A stretch of DNA of 64,000 bases, taken from the NCBI GenBank assembly GCA_963788225.1, contig CAWBGI010000001.1:186001-250000 (forward strand), read 5' to 3'. This stretch comes from Sulfotelmatobacter sp963788225 (lineage in GTDB: Bacteria; Acidobacteriota; Terriglobia; Terriglobales; Acidobacteriaceae). A program made the position numbers and the translations under genes. How positions within the stretch are numbered: position 1 is the first letter of the stretch; each line of letters begins with the position of its first letter. Below the pieces are notes generated by a model, which worked only from the letters and a program-made list of their open reading frames with translations, did not search any database and was not told the origin of the DNA. Shown here piece by piece: positions 14,762 to 23,077 of the stretch.

Positions 14762-17545
14762 GTGTTGCCGTACACTTGGTTTCAAGTCGTTGAGCGACTG
14801 GCTGGCGTGCTCGGCTGCCTGTCTCGTTCCTTGATAAGGGCTTCCTTTCTGAAGCCTACGGTAGTTCTCTTGGCGTTGATTGCGCCGGCCTGGCTGCACG
14901 CCGACACGATTTCCGGCACGGTTCAGGATCCATCGGGCGCGGTCATTGCTGGAGCACGGATCGAGATCACCGGCACAGACCTGACCCAGCCAATCGTGCT
15001 TTTATCGGACGGACTTGGCAAATTTGCTTCTCCTGAGCTGAAGCCAGGAACCTATTCGGTGCGCGTGACCCGGGAAGGCTTCGAACCCCTGGTACAGGCT
15101 GTGACTTTGCCAGGAGCCGGCCAACTGCTACTGACGCTCAGCGTTGCCAAACAACAGGAAATCATCTCAGTGCCGGGAAGGAGTCTCGCGTTTGCCAACT
15201 CTGATCCGGTTTACCGGCAACTCCGCAGCCTCGGGCTGGGGCAAACGTTTCGCTTCGACAATTTTACGTTGACCTGGGACTGCGCCACCTTTCGGTTTCA
15301 AAAAGGAACGCTGACATTTTTGAGTCCGGTGAATGGCATCGTGACCGGCGCGATCTTCGTTGGGGAAGGACACTTTAATTTGAAACCGGTGATTCGTCTC
15401 GACGCCCGCGAACTGCACCGGCGAACCGGCGAAAACGAAGTCAACGAGGAATTCACTGAGGCTGTTTTCCGGTTCACTGCGGATGCTCGCCTGAAGTTCC
15501 TTGTCGGAGTTGGCGACCAAATAGAGCCGTCCGCTGAAGCAGCTACTGCCCTTACACACTGGCGAGAGAAGGTGCGGCATCGCCACGAGCAAGCTTTGAG
15601 TTTTACGCAGTTTCTGTTGCAAGGCGAGACCATGGACAACGTGGATGCCGACCTTCTGGCTGCCGTCTACAATCGCGCACATCCGGAATTCATGAATGCC
15701 TATCTCCGTGGCAAGAAGCATAAGGATCTCCGTTTTTTTGTCAGGAATCGGGTGGGAGCGCTGCCTCAGATGGATTCATCGGAGGAAGTTGCGCTAGTCA
15801 ACGTCGATTCCGAAAGCTTAGAAGATGGAGTCTGGTATCTCGCGCACTTGAAGCCGGAATACTTGAACCGAACGGCAAGTTCCGCCGAAGACCGGCGCCT
15901 GTTTGCCACGCATCGTTACAAAATCGAAACCGTGATTGCGAAGAATGGGCATTTGTTCAGCAGCGCTACCATCGCCTTCGAACCTCTGGTAGCCGGAGAA
16001 AGAGTGATGAAGTTTGGACTGCTGCCGAATCTGCGGGTCACGCGGGTTACGGATGAGCAGGGCCAGGATCTTCATTTCATTCAGGAAAGCCGCAAGGAGG
16101 ATGGTTCGTTCTACGCGATACTTCCCGCCGCGCCGCCGATGGGGAAGGAAAAGTCGATTACTGTCGAGTACGCGGGCGACAAAGTGCTGGCAGAAGCAGG
16201 CGAGGGAAGTTTTTACGTTTATGCCCGAACCTCGTGGTATCCCAACCTGAATGGGTTTGGCGAGAAGGCGCTTTATGATCTGACTTTCAAAGTTCCGCGG
16301 AAATACAAAGTCGTCAGCGTCGGGCAACTCAAAGGAGAATCGGTTGAACAGGATCTCGCCGTCACCCATTGGGTAACGCCAAAACCCGTGGCAGTGGCGG
16401 GATTCAACTATGGCCAGTACGAGAAGCTGGAGCTGCCGGACGAGCTTACTGGCTATAAAATTTCGGGCTACTACTTGACTGAGCTGCCCAACAACCTGCG
16501 GCACGCTCGCGCGCTGCAGTCGCTGGCGCCGCGCGGGATGACCAAATATGCGCTCGAGCAAACACGGGCCCAGTTGCAGCTTTGCACGTATTACTTCGGC
16601 AAGAGCCCTTATGACGACATCTACGTGACCGAGCAGCCGGATTTTAATTTCGGACAATCCTGGCCCAACCTGGTTTACCTTCCCATCTCCGCCTACACCG
16701 ATTCGACGCAGAGGTGGATGCTCTTCGGATCCATCAACAACAAGTTCACCGGCTTCGTGCAGGAAGTAACGCCGCATGAAGTTTCCCACCAGTGGTGGGG
16801 ACATGCGGTGGGCTGGGCTTCTTACCACGATCAGTGGCTGTCCGAGGGATTTGCGGAGTTCTCGGCGGGACTGTTTCTGCAACAGGCGGTCGCCGGAGAC
16901 TGGCGGAAGGATTACATCGAATTTTGGGAGCGCCTGCGCAAGCGCATTTTGGAAAAGAACAATTTCGGCATCGCTCCCAATGACGCTGGGCCGCTGTGGA
17001 TGGGACTGCGGTTGATCTCTCCCCGCACCGAGAGCGCCTACCAGAATGTGACGTATCCCAAGGGCGCTTACGTTCTGCAGATGTTGCGTTCGATGATGTA
17101 CGACCCCGAGGACAAGGACAAGGCATTCATCGCCATGATGCATGACTTTGTGGAGAGCCATCGGGAGAAGGCAGCGACCACGGAATCGTTCAAGGCCATT
17201 GCCGAGAAACATATGACCAAGGCGATGGACTTCGGCCGAAACGGGCGACTGGATTGGTTTTTCGACGAATGGGTGTATGGCACGCAAGTGCCGAAATACC
17301 ACTTCGAGTATCAAATGGCTCCGGCGGAGGGCGGCAAGACTAAGCTGCACATGACCCTTACCCAGAGCGAAGTGGACGAACACTTCGGCATGCTGGTTCC
17401 GGTGTTCGGCGACTTTGGCAAAGGAATGGTCCGGCTCGGGCAGATCGGAATCGCAGGCAACAGTACGCGCGAAGTCGATTTCTTATTGCCCAGCCAGCCG
17501 AAGAAGGTCGCGCTCAATGCGTACAAAGACATCCTTGAACGATGA
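14762..17545 (+). CDS. M1-like metallopeptidase with N-terminal carboxypeptidase-regulatory domain
   Basis: A large secreted protein of up to 927 residues. Seen: a hydrophobic signal (TVVLLALIAPAWLHA), a carboxypeptidase-regulatory-like beta domain (GTVQDPSGAVIAGARIEITG, about residues 50-130), a long beta-rich middle region, and the zinc site HEVSHQWWGH with His672, His676 and Glu695, the HExxH-18-E spacing of family M1. The GXMEN exopeptidase motif expected some 35 residues before the zinc site is absent; NFGQSWPNLVYLP stands there. It may therefore act as an endopeptidase or on unusual substrates. The start is uncertain: GTG at 14762, or TTG nearer the signal peptide. Confidence 0.82.
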   Translation: MLPYTWFQVVERLAGVLGCLSRSLIRASFLKPTVVLLALIAPAWLHADTISGTVQDPSGAVIAGARIEITGTDLTQPIVLLSDGLGKFASPELKPGTYSVRVTREGFEPLVQAVTLPGAGQLLLTLSVAKQQEIISVPGRSLAFANSDPVYRQLRSLGLGQTFRFDNFTLTWDCATFRFQKGTLTFLSPVNGIVTGAIFVGEGHFNLKPVIRLDARELHRRTGENEVNEEFTEAVFRFTADARLKFLVGVGDQIEPSAEAATALTHWREKVRHRHEQALSFTQFLLQGETMDNVDADLLAAVYNRAHPEFMNAYLRGKKHKDLRFFVRNRVGALPQMDSSEEVALVNVDSESLEDGVWYLAHLKPEYLNRTASSAEDRRLFATHRYKIETVIAKNGHLFSSATIAFEPLVAGERVMKFGLLPNLRVTRVTDEQGQDLHFIQESRKEDGSFYAILPAAPPMGKEKSITVEYAGDKVLAEAGEGSFYVYARTSWYPNLNGFGEKALYDLTFKVPRKYKVVSVGQLKGESVEQDLAVTHWVTPKPVAVAGFNYGQYEKLELPDELTGYKISGYYLTELPNNLRHARALQSLAPRGMTKYALEQTRAQLQLCTYYFGKSPYDDIYVTEQPDFNFGQSWPNLVYLPISAYTDSTQRWMLFGSINNKFTGFVQEVTPHEVSHQWWGHAVGWASYHDQWLSEGFAEFSAGLFLQQAVAGDWRKDYIEFWERLRKRILEKNNFGIAPNDAGPLWMGLRLISPRTESAYQNVTYPKGAYVLQMLRSMMYDPEDKDKAFIAMMHDFVESHREKAATTESFKAIAEKHMTKAMDFGRNGRLDWFFDEWVYGTQVPKYHFEYQMAPAEGGKTKLHMTLTQSEVDEHFGMLVPVFGDFGKGMVRLGQIGIAGNSTREVDFLLPSQPKKVALNAYKDILER

Positions 17546-17573
17546 TGAGTCAACGGGCGCGTCGATCAGTTGC

Positions 17574-18035
17574 TCAACGCGAGTGTGGCAGATAGCCTGA
17601 CTCCATGGGCAGCTTGCCATCCACGCGGACGACACTGACCGTGTTGTCGATGGAGTGGATTTCCACCAGGCCCACCGCTCCGGGAGTGGACTGCACAATC
17701 TTGATTACGTCGGCATCGGAGTCGGCCATCAGGATGGAATCCTTGTGAGTGGCGATCAGCGCCTTCCATTCGGGTGCGCTCACCTTGATCAGGCGTTCGA
17801 GGGTTTCGGTCTCTCCGGCTGAGTCCCGGTGCAGAACCAGCACAATGTTCTTGCCGTCGGGCCACTTCTTGACGTCTGCGCGGAAAATCTTGGCGAGATG
17901 AACCGCAGTCACGTTTTCAACCTTGTTGTCTTTGTCTACCACGACCGCCATGTGGTGCGCGAAGCAGGGCCTGAGGAACGTCAGGAGAAAAACAGAGAGC
18001 AATGCTGCACGCTGAAATCGCATAAGCACATCCAT
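17574..18035 (-). CDS. small periplasmic PBP-like (PstS-related) protein
   Basis: 153 residues: signal peptide (LLSVFLLTFLRPCFA), then a compact domain with VTAVHLAKIFRADVKKWPDG, VLHRDSAGETETLERLI and STPGAVGLVEI, the pattern of short phosphate-binding-like domains (PBP-like superfamily). Full PstS proteins are over 300 residues, so this is a single-lobe version whose ligand is unknown. It is the last gene of a leftward set with a YceI-like protein and a b561-like membrane protein, all exported; a joint periplasmic role is inferred. Another ATG four codons downstream could be the start. Confidence 0.6.
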   Translation of the reverse strand: MDVLMRFQRAALLSVFLLTFLRPCFAHHMAVVVDKDNKVENVTAVHLAKIFRADVKKWPDGKNIVLVLHRDSAGETETLERLIKVSAPEWKALIATHKDSILMADSDADVIKIVQSTPGAVGLVEIHSIDNTVSVVRVDGKLPMESGYLPHSR

Positions 18036-18143
18036 TCAGAGCGTCGCGAACCGAAGTGATACGACGAGGCTAACCTAGAATTCATCGGCCAGAAGTAAAA
18101 ACATTGTCAAATGCGGGAGCGTACCAAGGTTGGAAACATCTGT

Positions 18144-18689
18144 TTACTGCGGGCGCCAGGTCAGGTCCACACGCACGGGAATGTCGTTTTTCACCGGCAT
18201 CGTGAGTAGAGTGGGTGGATCGATTTTGAAATCGGTAAGCGTTGCCGGAATGCTTCCCGTGATTCGTATCTGGTCTGCCTGCTTCACTAGTTGGAACGGA
18301 ACCTGTTTGTACTGGACAGTCTGGCCGGCGAATTGGATTTCGAGATCGGCCTGAATGGTCGAAGAGGTTGAAGCGGATTCGGGTAACTTCGTGCGCACCG
18401 TGACCATGGGAAACTGCGCCCCGCGGGTTACCTGAATCATGTGGAGATCGCGGTTGCTGTCGCCCGAGTCGAAGGACTTCACTGGGACGGCAATCAGAAA
18501 ATCGCATTGTCCGTCATGGCAAATTCCCTTGCCGCGCACCTCGTGGCTGACGCCTTCGGACTGGTGCAGCGGGTGCGACACGTGATAGGTCAGAGTGCCT
18601 TGCTGCAGAATCCATTGGTTGTCGGCAGCGGAGGCCAGCTGCGAAAGCGCCAGAAGCAGACATGCGGCAATCTTCATAAGCGGTGTCAT
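18144..18689 (-). CDS. YceI-like periplasmic lipid-binding family protein
   Basis: 181 residues with a signal peptide (MKIAACLLLALSQLASA) and a beta-barrel pattern of the YceI family: LTYHVSHPLHQSEGVSHEV at the start, VPVKSFDSGDSNRDLHMIQV in the middle (the family's S-x-N-x-x-R-D-x-H motif), QFPMVTVRT, and GSIPATLTDFKIDPPTLL near the end. Relatives bind isoprenoid chains such as quinones. The gene begins six bases after the stop of the upstream b561-like gene, so the two are almost certainly co-transcribed. An ATG four codons in is an alternative start. Confidence 0.8.
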   Translation of the reverse strand: MTPLMKIAACLLLALSQLASAADNQWILQQGTLTYHVSHPLHQSEGVSHEVRGKGICHDGQCDFLIAVPVKSFDSGDSNRDLHMIQVTRGAQFPMVTVRTKLPESASTSSTIQADLEIQFAGQTVQYKQVPFQLVKQADQIRITGSIPATLTDFKIDPPTLLTMPVKNDIPVRVDLTWRPQ

Positions 18690-18695
18690 AGCCTT

Positions 18696-19454
18696 TCAGA
18701 ACTTCACAGAAACTGACAGCAGTGCGGCGCCAAACGCTCCGGCAGTGACAATGGCCACCGGTCCATGCGCCTGCGCGATGCCGTGAACTTTTTCTCCTTT
18801 GCTCTTTTGATCGAAGGCCATGATCCCCAGGATGGGAGTCAGGATCATTCCCGGACCGTGGATCCAGGCCATCGCTTTGTGGAAACGGATGGGCCCGCGC
18901 GTTTCGGTTCCAGGTACCCGGGGCGCGCGGATGGCATAATAGGCGCTCATGAAATACAAATCTCCGGCGAGCCCGCCCAGTGCGGCGTGCAGATCGCGGG
19001 AAGTCTTGCTGGTGTCTTTGCCGCCCGCGCCGAAGGAAGTGATAACAGTCGCGGTGATCGGAATCGCGGCGATTAAGCCCAGGCGCTGATGGATTTTCAG
19101 CATGTGGGTGCGCTTGTCGAGAAGCGCCTGCTGCTTTAAGTCCCCTTGCGCTTGGGAGGCGGAGAAACCCAGGTCTTCCAGCGAAGGCTCGGTTTTCGTG
19201 CTAGAGGGCGCGTTCGGCAATTCGCTGGGAGGCTTTGTGGTTGGCTCCTGTCCCGCCTGCGGCTTATCTTGTGATTCTTGCTGTTTTTTCTGATCCTGAG
19301 GAGGCGCTGACTTCTGGGCATCCTGAGAGCTGGAAGATGCTGGATCGGGATTTTGCGCGAATAACTGCGATGAAACGCCAACCAGGAATAATGCCGTCAG
19401 TGCGATGGTTCCAAGGCGAATCCGATTCAAGACGATCCTCGGCTTCCGGTACAA
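18696..19454 (-). CDS. four-helix membrane protein, cytochrome b561-like
   Basis: 252 residues. Seen: a signal/anchor (LGTIALTALFLVGVSSQLFA), a Gln/Lys/Pro-rich linker of about 80 residues, then four hydrophobic helices with His at or near their ends: KIHQRLGLIAA, RDLHAALGGLAGD, FHKAMAWIHGPG and AQAHGPVAIV. That His spacing is what b561-type haem proteins show, and b561 domains often neighbour YceI genes. Haem binding is inferred. The start may be TTG at 19454 or a downstream codon. It is the first gene of the trio running down to 17574. Confidence 0.55.
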   Translation of the reverse strand: MYRKPRIVLNRIRLGTIALTALFLVGVSSQLFAQNPDPASSSSQDAQKSAPPQDQKKQQESQDKPQAGQEPTTKPPSELPNAPSSTKTEPSLEDLGFSASQAQGDLKQQALLDKRTHMLKIHQRLGLIAAIPITATVITSFGAGGKDTSKTSRDLHAALGGLAGDLYFMSAYYAIRAPRVPGTETRGPIRFHKAMAWIHGPGMILTPILGIMAFDQKSKGEKVHGIAQAHGPVAIVTAGAFGAALLSVSVKF

Positions 19455-19575
19455 GATCGAATCATCGAAACTAAACTGAAAAGCAGCCCCGCGAATGCTT
19501 CGAATAGATGCGGTCTTGCCTGTGCGGGATGCCTGGGCATTCGCCGTCTGCCCGCAGGATCGACACGGAGAAATT

Positions 19576-20529
19576 CTACTCGATAGGCTCGACCGCGACG
19601 CATTCTTCAGAAACGTCGCGGCCGGGCCGCTGCACGATCACAATAGCGGCGAGCACAAAGATAATTCCGACGGTTTGAATCGGGCGCAGCACTTCTCCTA
19701 ACAGAAGCGCGGCGAGAACGATGGAGAACACCGGTTCCAGGCAACTGGCGATGATGGCACGCGTGGGTTCGAGATGCTGCAGACCGAGGAAGTAGAGCGA
19801 GAACGCTCCAAGCACGGAAATCATCGAGAAGACAAACAGGAACACCCATTGCGCCAGTGCGTAGTGGGCGGCGACGATTTTCCACGGAGGGTTGACGAAC
19901 AGCCAGAAGATTGCAGCCGCGGCAAGCGTCCAGACCAACACGCGCCAGCGGTCGTAACGGGTGAGGATGCGGTGTCCACCGACGTTGTAGAAGGCAAAGG
20001 AGAATGAGGCCAGCAGCGCGGCGAGCAGGCCGTAAGAATCGAGGCGAAGGGCTCCTCCGCCATTTGATTTTGTTCCGATGATGCCGATGACGAGCGCAAT
20101 GCCGGCAACCGCCAGCATTACGGCAACCACTTTTCGCAGCGAGAGTTTTTGTTGGCGGCGAGCTACGACATAGAACAAAACCCATACCGGAGCGGTGTAT
20201 TGCACGATGATGGCGGTAGCGACGTTGGTTCTCTGGATCGCGACGTAATAAAAATAGTTCGAGACGGCGACCCCGAGCGTTCCCAGCAGGAAGCAGTAGG
20301 CGAGATCACGCGCGGGCAGCTTGATGCGTTGCCATCCCTGCGATGCAACCAGGAGAGGAACTAGAACCAGCAGAGAGAATGTGGTGCGGGTTTGGGAAAG
20401 AATGAGTGGGTCGATGGGACGAAGGGCGCTGGCGCTTAATGATAGCCTCCCCGTGAAGACGGCGCGGCCCAGTGCGGCAGAGACTCCCCAAAGAAATGCC
20501 GCCGAAGCGATGAAGAAATAGCCGCGCAG
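19576..20529 (-). CDS. EamA-family (DMT) transporter lacking a normal start codon
   Basis: A drug/metabolite-type permease of about 317 residues with ten hydrophobic segments in two EamA repeats. The first half reads AFLWGVSAALGRA and ending in ATAIIVQYTAPVW; the second FSFAFYNVGGHRIL and ending in LLLGEVLRPIQTVG. The reading frame is intact and homologous-looking right up to an in-frame TGA (the stop of the upstream redox gene), yet no ATG, GTG or TTG lies between that TGA and an internal GTG in the middle of the third helix. A CTG at 20529 or an ATC at 20559 (with GCGAGG six bases before) are the only options seen. Exported substrate unknown. Confidence 0.7.
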   Translation of the reverse strand: MRGYFFIASAAFLWGVSAALGRAVFTGRLSLSASALRPIDPLILSQTRTTFSLLVLVPLLVASQGWQRIKLPARDLAYCFLLGTLGVAVSNYFYYVAIQRTNVATAIIVQYTAPVWVLFYVVARRQQKLSLRKVVAVMLAVAGIALVIGIIGTKSNGGGALRLDSYGLLAALLASFSFAFYNVGGHRILTRYDRWRVLVWTLAAAAIFWLFVNPPWKIVAAHYALAQWVFLFVFSMISVLGAFSLYFLGLQHLEPTRAIIASCLEPVFSIVLAALLLGEVLRPIQTVGIIFVLAAIVIVQRPGRDVSEECVAVEPIE

Positions 20530-20586
20530 AGGATGAGGGCGCTGATTTGAACTTGAGATGGCGAGCCTCGCGAACCGTTTCGATGA

Positions 20587-20838
20587 TCAGGCAGCGGAGA
20601 GGAAGCGGTCAAGGCGCTCAGGATCGAAGCCTTCAATCACTTCTGTGCCCGCGGCGGCGACAATAACCACCGTTGGGGCGGAGCGGCAGTGGTAAGTGTC
20701 GAGCAACTCGGCGCGGGCTGCGGGGTCGGTGGTCATGTTGCGTTCTTCGAAGGCGAGGCTCTTTGCTTCCAAAAAGATTCTCATCACTTCGCAGTTGAGG
20801 CAGCCGGATTGGGTAAAGAGGAAGATTTTAGGGGGCAT
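20587..20838 (-). CDS. glutaredoxin/thioredoxin-like small redox protein
   Basis: 83 residues beginning PPKIFLFTQSGCLNCEVMR, a glutaredoxin-type first strand followed by the CLNC active site (residues about 12-15), then helix EVMRIFLEAKSLAFEER, and the cis-Pro loop CRSAPTVVIV. It is probably a cytoplasmic disulfide oxidoreductase or reductant-delivery protein. The ATG at 20838 matches the family start; open frame upstream of it overlaps the OsmC gene and is ignored. It lies 13 bases after OsmC, so both redox genes are probably in one operon with the EamA transporter downstream. Confidence 0.8.
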   Translation of the reverse strand: MPPKIFLFTQSGCLNCEVMRIFLEAKSLAFEERNMTTDPAARAELLDTYHCRSAPTVVIVAAAGTEVIEGFDPERLDRFLSAA

Positions 20839-20851
20839 AGGTTGAGCGCAT

Positions 20852-21253
20852 CTAAGCATCCAGATATTCGATCTCGGCGGTGATCTTCGCAGTTTTCTCG
20901 AGCATGGCTGAGACCGAACAGTATTTTTCTTTCGAGAGGCGGACTGCATCTTCGACCGCCTTGCGTGACACTTTACCACCAACACGGTAGATCAGCTTGA
21001 TTTTGGTGTAGACCGCAGGCGGGTCGGCGGCGCGTTCAGCCTGAGCGCGAACTTCGAGGCTTGTGAAAGGCTCGCGCTTTTTTTGCAAGATTGAGACGAC
21101 ATCGTAGCCGGTGCAGCCGCAGAGGCCGATCAGTACAAGCTCCATGGGACTGTTCCCTGCGGCGTGGTCGCCATCGACCACAATCGAGTGGCCGCTGTCG
21201 GAGATGCCGTCAAATCGCTGCTTTTCAATCCATATTGCCTTCGCTTTCGTCAT
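20852..21253 (-). CDS. OsmC-family peroxiredoxin-like protein
   Basis: 133 residues. Seen: DGDHAAGNSPMELVLIGLCGCTG, in which the first Cys of the LCGC segment near residue 45 is the conserved OsmC Cys, then ISDSGHSIVVDG upstream and KEKYCSVSAMLEK with the second Cys near residue 115. OsmC and Ohr proteins reduce organic hydroperoxides through these two Cys. Length is typical. It lies 19 bases downstream of the CDF transporter gene and 13 before the redox protein, forming a compact leftward group. Confidence 0.85.
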   Translation of the reverse strand: MTKAKAIWIEKQRFDGISDSGHSIVVDGDHAAGNSPMELVLIGLCGCTGYDVVSILQKKREPFTSLEVRAQAERAADPPAVYTKIKLIYRVGGKVSRKAVEDAVRLSKEKYCSVSAMLEKTAKITAEIEYLDA

Positions 21254-21272
21254 AAGCCTTCTCTTGCTGAGG

Positions 21273-22700
21273 CTACCTGCGATTGTCCGTGCTTGGTTCG
21301 GGATGAATCAGCACTCGGAACAATTCCGGCGCTGCCTGCTTGAATTTGATTTCCAGTTCGGTCTGAATGTCGTGGACTCGGGCCAGCGACAGATCGTCGG
21401 AGAGGGTGCAGTGGCAGGAGATGTACAGGCGTCCGCGGACTTTCTTGATGATGAACTCGTGCACATCGAGGATCTCGGGAAATTGCGCGGCTGCCAACTT
21501 CAGCCGGCGTTCGAGATCGGCGTCGCGGACCAATTCGTCGCCGGTTTCGATGGTCGCAGGCTCGCTTTCGATGTGCGTGAGGATGTCGGCGATTTCGGGA
21601 ACGTCGTGGCGCATGTCGGCTTCGAGTTCGGTGACTTGATCGTGGGCGGTTTTCAGAGTCAGGTTCTCGTCGAGTTCGACATGCTGCTCGACATGGAGTC
21701 CGTTGAGATCCTGCACGCTGATGTCGTGGACGTTGAGGTTGTGGCGAGTGGCGACGGCGCGAATGCGGTCGAAGATGTTTTCGGAACGCTGCGCGCGGGG
21801 CAATGGTTGAACGGTGACGTCGGCGTCGGGAAGAATGTTGTGGACCGCCGCCGTTACAGCGGCTACCAACTGTTCGGAGCGCTGGAAGGTTACGGTGCGC
21901 GCGAAGCCAACGGCGAGGTCGGCGAAATAGCGGTTGCCGGCGCGGCGGATGCGCACGCGTCCGATTTCGAGCACGCCGTCGACGCGCGAGACGGCGTCCG
22001 TGATTTGCGCGCGAACTCCTGCCGGCGCGGCGTCTAGCAGGGCGTCAACGGTGCGTCGCGCAAGTCTCCAACTCACCGAGACGATTACGCCAGCGACGAA
22101 CAAGGCAGCGATCGGATCGGCCAGGCGAAGCCAGTCTAGATGATAGATGCGGCCTAGCACGATCAGCACCAGGCCGACCACAACCACGCCTGCGGACCAG
22201 ACGTCCGTTGAAAAGTGAAGCGCGTCGGCTTCGAGTGCCTGGCTTTCGTATTTGGTGGCGATGCGGCCGAGCGCGCGGGAACGCCAGTAGTCGACGACCA
22301 TCGAGACGAGCATGACGACGAAAGCCCAGATCGAGGGCTCGACTTCGACTCGGCGGAAGAACAGGCGCATGATTGCTTCGTAGATAACCCAGGCGCAAGT
22401 CAATAGAAGCAAACCGGTTTCGACGAAGGCGGAAAAATTCTCTACTTTGCCGTGACCGTATTGGTGGTCGGCGTCGGCGGGCTTGTCGGAGACTCCGACG
22501 GAGAGGTAGGTGAGCAGCGCGGCGATCAGATCGAGGGCGGAATGCGCGGCTTCGGAGAGAATTCCGAGACTGCCGGTGGTGAAACCGACAACGATTTTTC
22601 CCGCGGTAATTGCGAGGGCGGCGATGACCGAGCTTCCCGCGACAGCGCGCTTTTCGGCGCGCATGGCGTTGGGCGAGTAGAGGGCCGGGGTCCCGGACAT
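21273..22700 (-). CDS. CDF-family metal exporter with three C-terminal domains
   Basis: 475 residues, far longer than the usual 300 or so. The N-terminal half is a standard cation-diffusion facilitator: LGILSEAAHSALDLIAALLT (metal-site residues in HSALD) and HQYGHGKVENFSAFVE, then further helices with DALHFSTDVWSAGVV. The C-terminal half holds three successive copies of a dimerisation-like fold: VDGVLEIGRVRIRRAG, LNVHDISVQDLNGLHVEQHV and ILDVHEFIIKKVRGRLYISC. Normally only one such domain is present. The exported metal (Zn, Fe, Mn or other) cannot be assigned. Start chosen at ATG 22700; ATG 22664 is also possible. Confidence 0.82.
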   Translation of the reverse strand: MSGTPALYSPNAMRAEKRAVAGSSVIAALAITAGKIVVGFTTGSLGILSEAAHSALDLIAALLTYLSVGVSDKPADADHQYGHGKVENFSAFVETGLLLLTCAWVIYEAIMRLFFRRVEVEPSIWAFVVMLVSMVVDYWRSRALGRIATKYESQALEADALHFSTDVWSAGVVVVGLVLIVLGRIYHLDWLRLADPIAALFVAGVIVSVSWRLARRTVDALLDAAPAGVRAQITDAVSRVDGVLEIGRVRIRRAGNRYFADLAVGFARTVTFQRSEQLVAAVTAAVHNILPDADVTVQPLPRAQRSENIFDRIRAVATRHNLNVHDISVQDLNGLHVEQHVELDENLTLKTAHDQVTELEADMRHDVPEIADILTHIESEPATIETGDELVRDADLERRLKLAAAQFPEILDVHEFIIKKVRGRLYISCHCTLSDDLSLARVHDIQTELEIKFKQAAPELFRVLIHPEPSTDNRR

Positions 22701-22736
22701 GATGGGATTATCGGCGATAACGCAGGATTGCGCCAA

Positions 22737-23077
22737 CCGCGAATTTGTTTTGCGGCGAGATCAAAAGAGCCCTTCATCGCGGAGGGCGCTGAGAACGGCC
22801 GCGGAGGGCGCTGAGAGACAATGGTTGACGTTAACGGCAGCATCGTGCCCGCCCTTCCGCAAAGAACGCGAAAGAGTGGGGACCCTCTCCCATGGTGCTG
22901 CGGCCGAGGTCAAAGGTCCGACGCGGCCCACCGCGCCGGGATTGCTGTCAAGATGAAGGATTTTGCACGCTACCAATCGGTCGCGTCGCCTCTACTGCGG
23001 GGAAGCGCGTCTATGCTAGGATGCTAGGTTCGGGTGGTTTTGACTTCCTGATGTACCAATCCTTGGAGGAATCTTGT
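22737..23077. other. gene-free stretch with tandem words between divergent genes
   Basis: About 340 bases between the CDF gene (leftward) and the PPIase gene (rightward). It holds a direct repeat, CGCGGAGGGCGCTGAGA, at about 22778 and 22800, and a GTGGGGACCCTCTCCC palindrome at about 22878. The end supplies GGAGGA before the PPIase start. No credible small gene seen. Confidence 0.5.

Noticed and set aside
15818..17383. A 521-codon leftward open frame inside the M1-like gene
   Set aside because: A shadow of the rightward gene (HEVSHQWWGH frame), with low-complexity His/Arg/Leu content and no signal.
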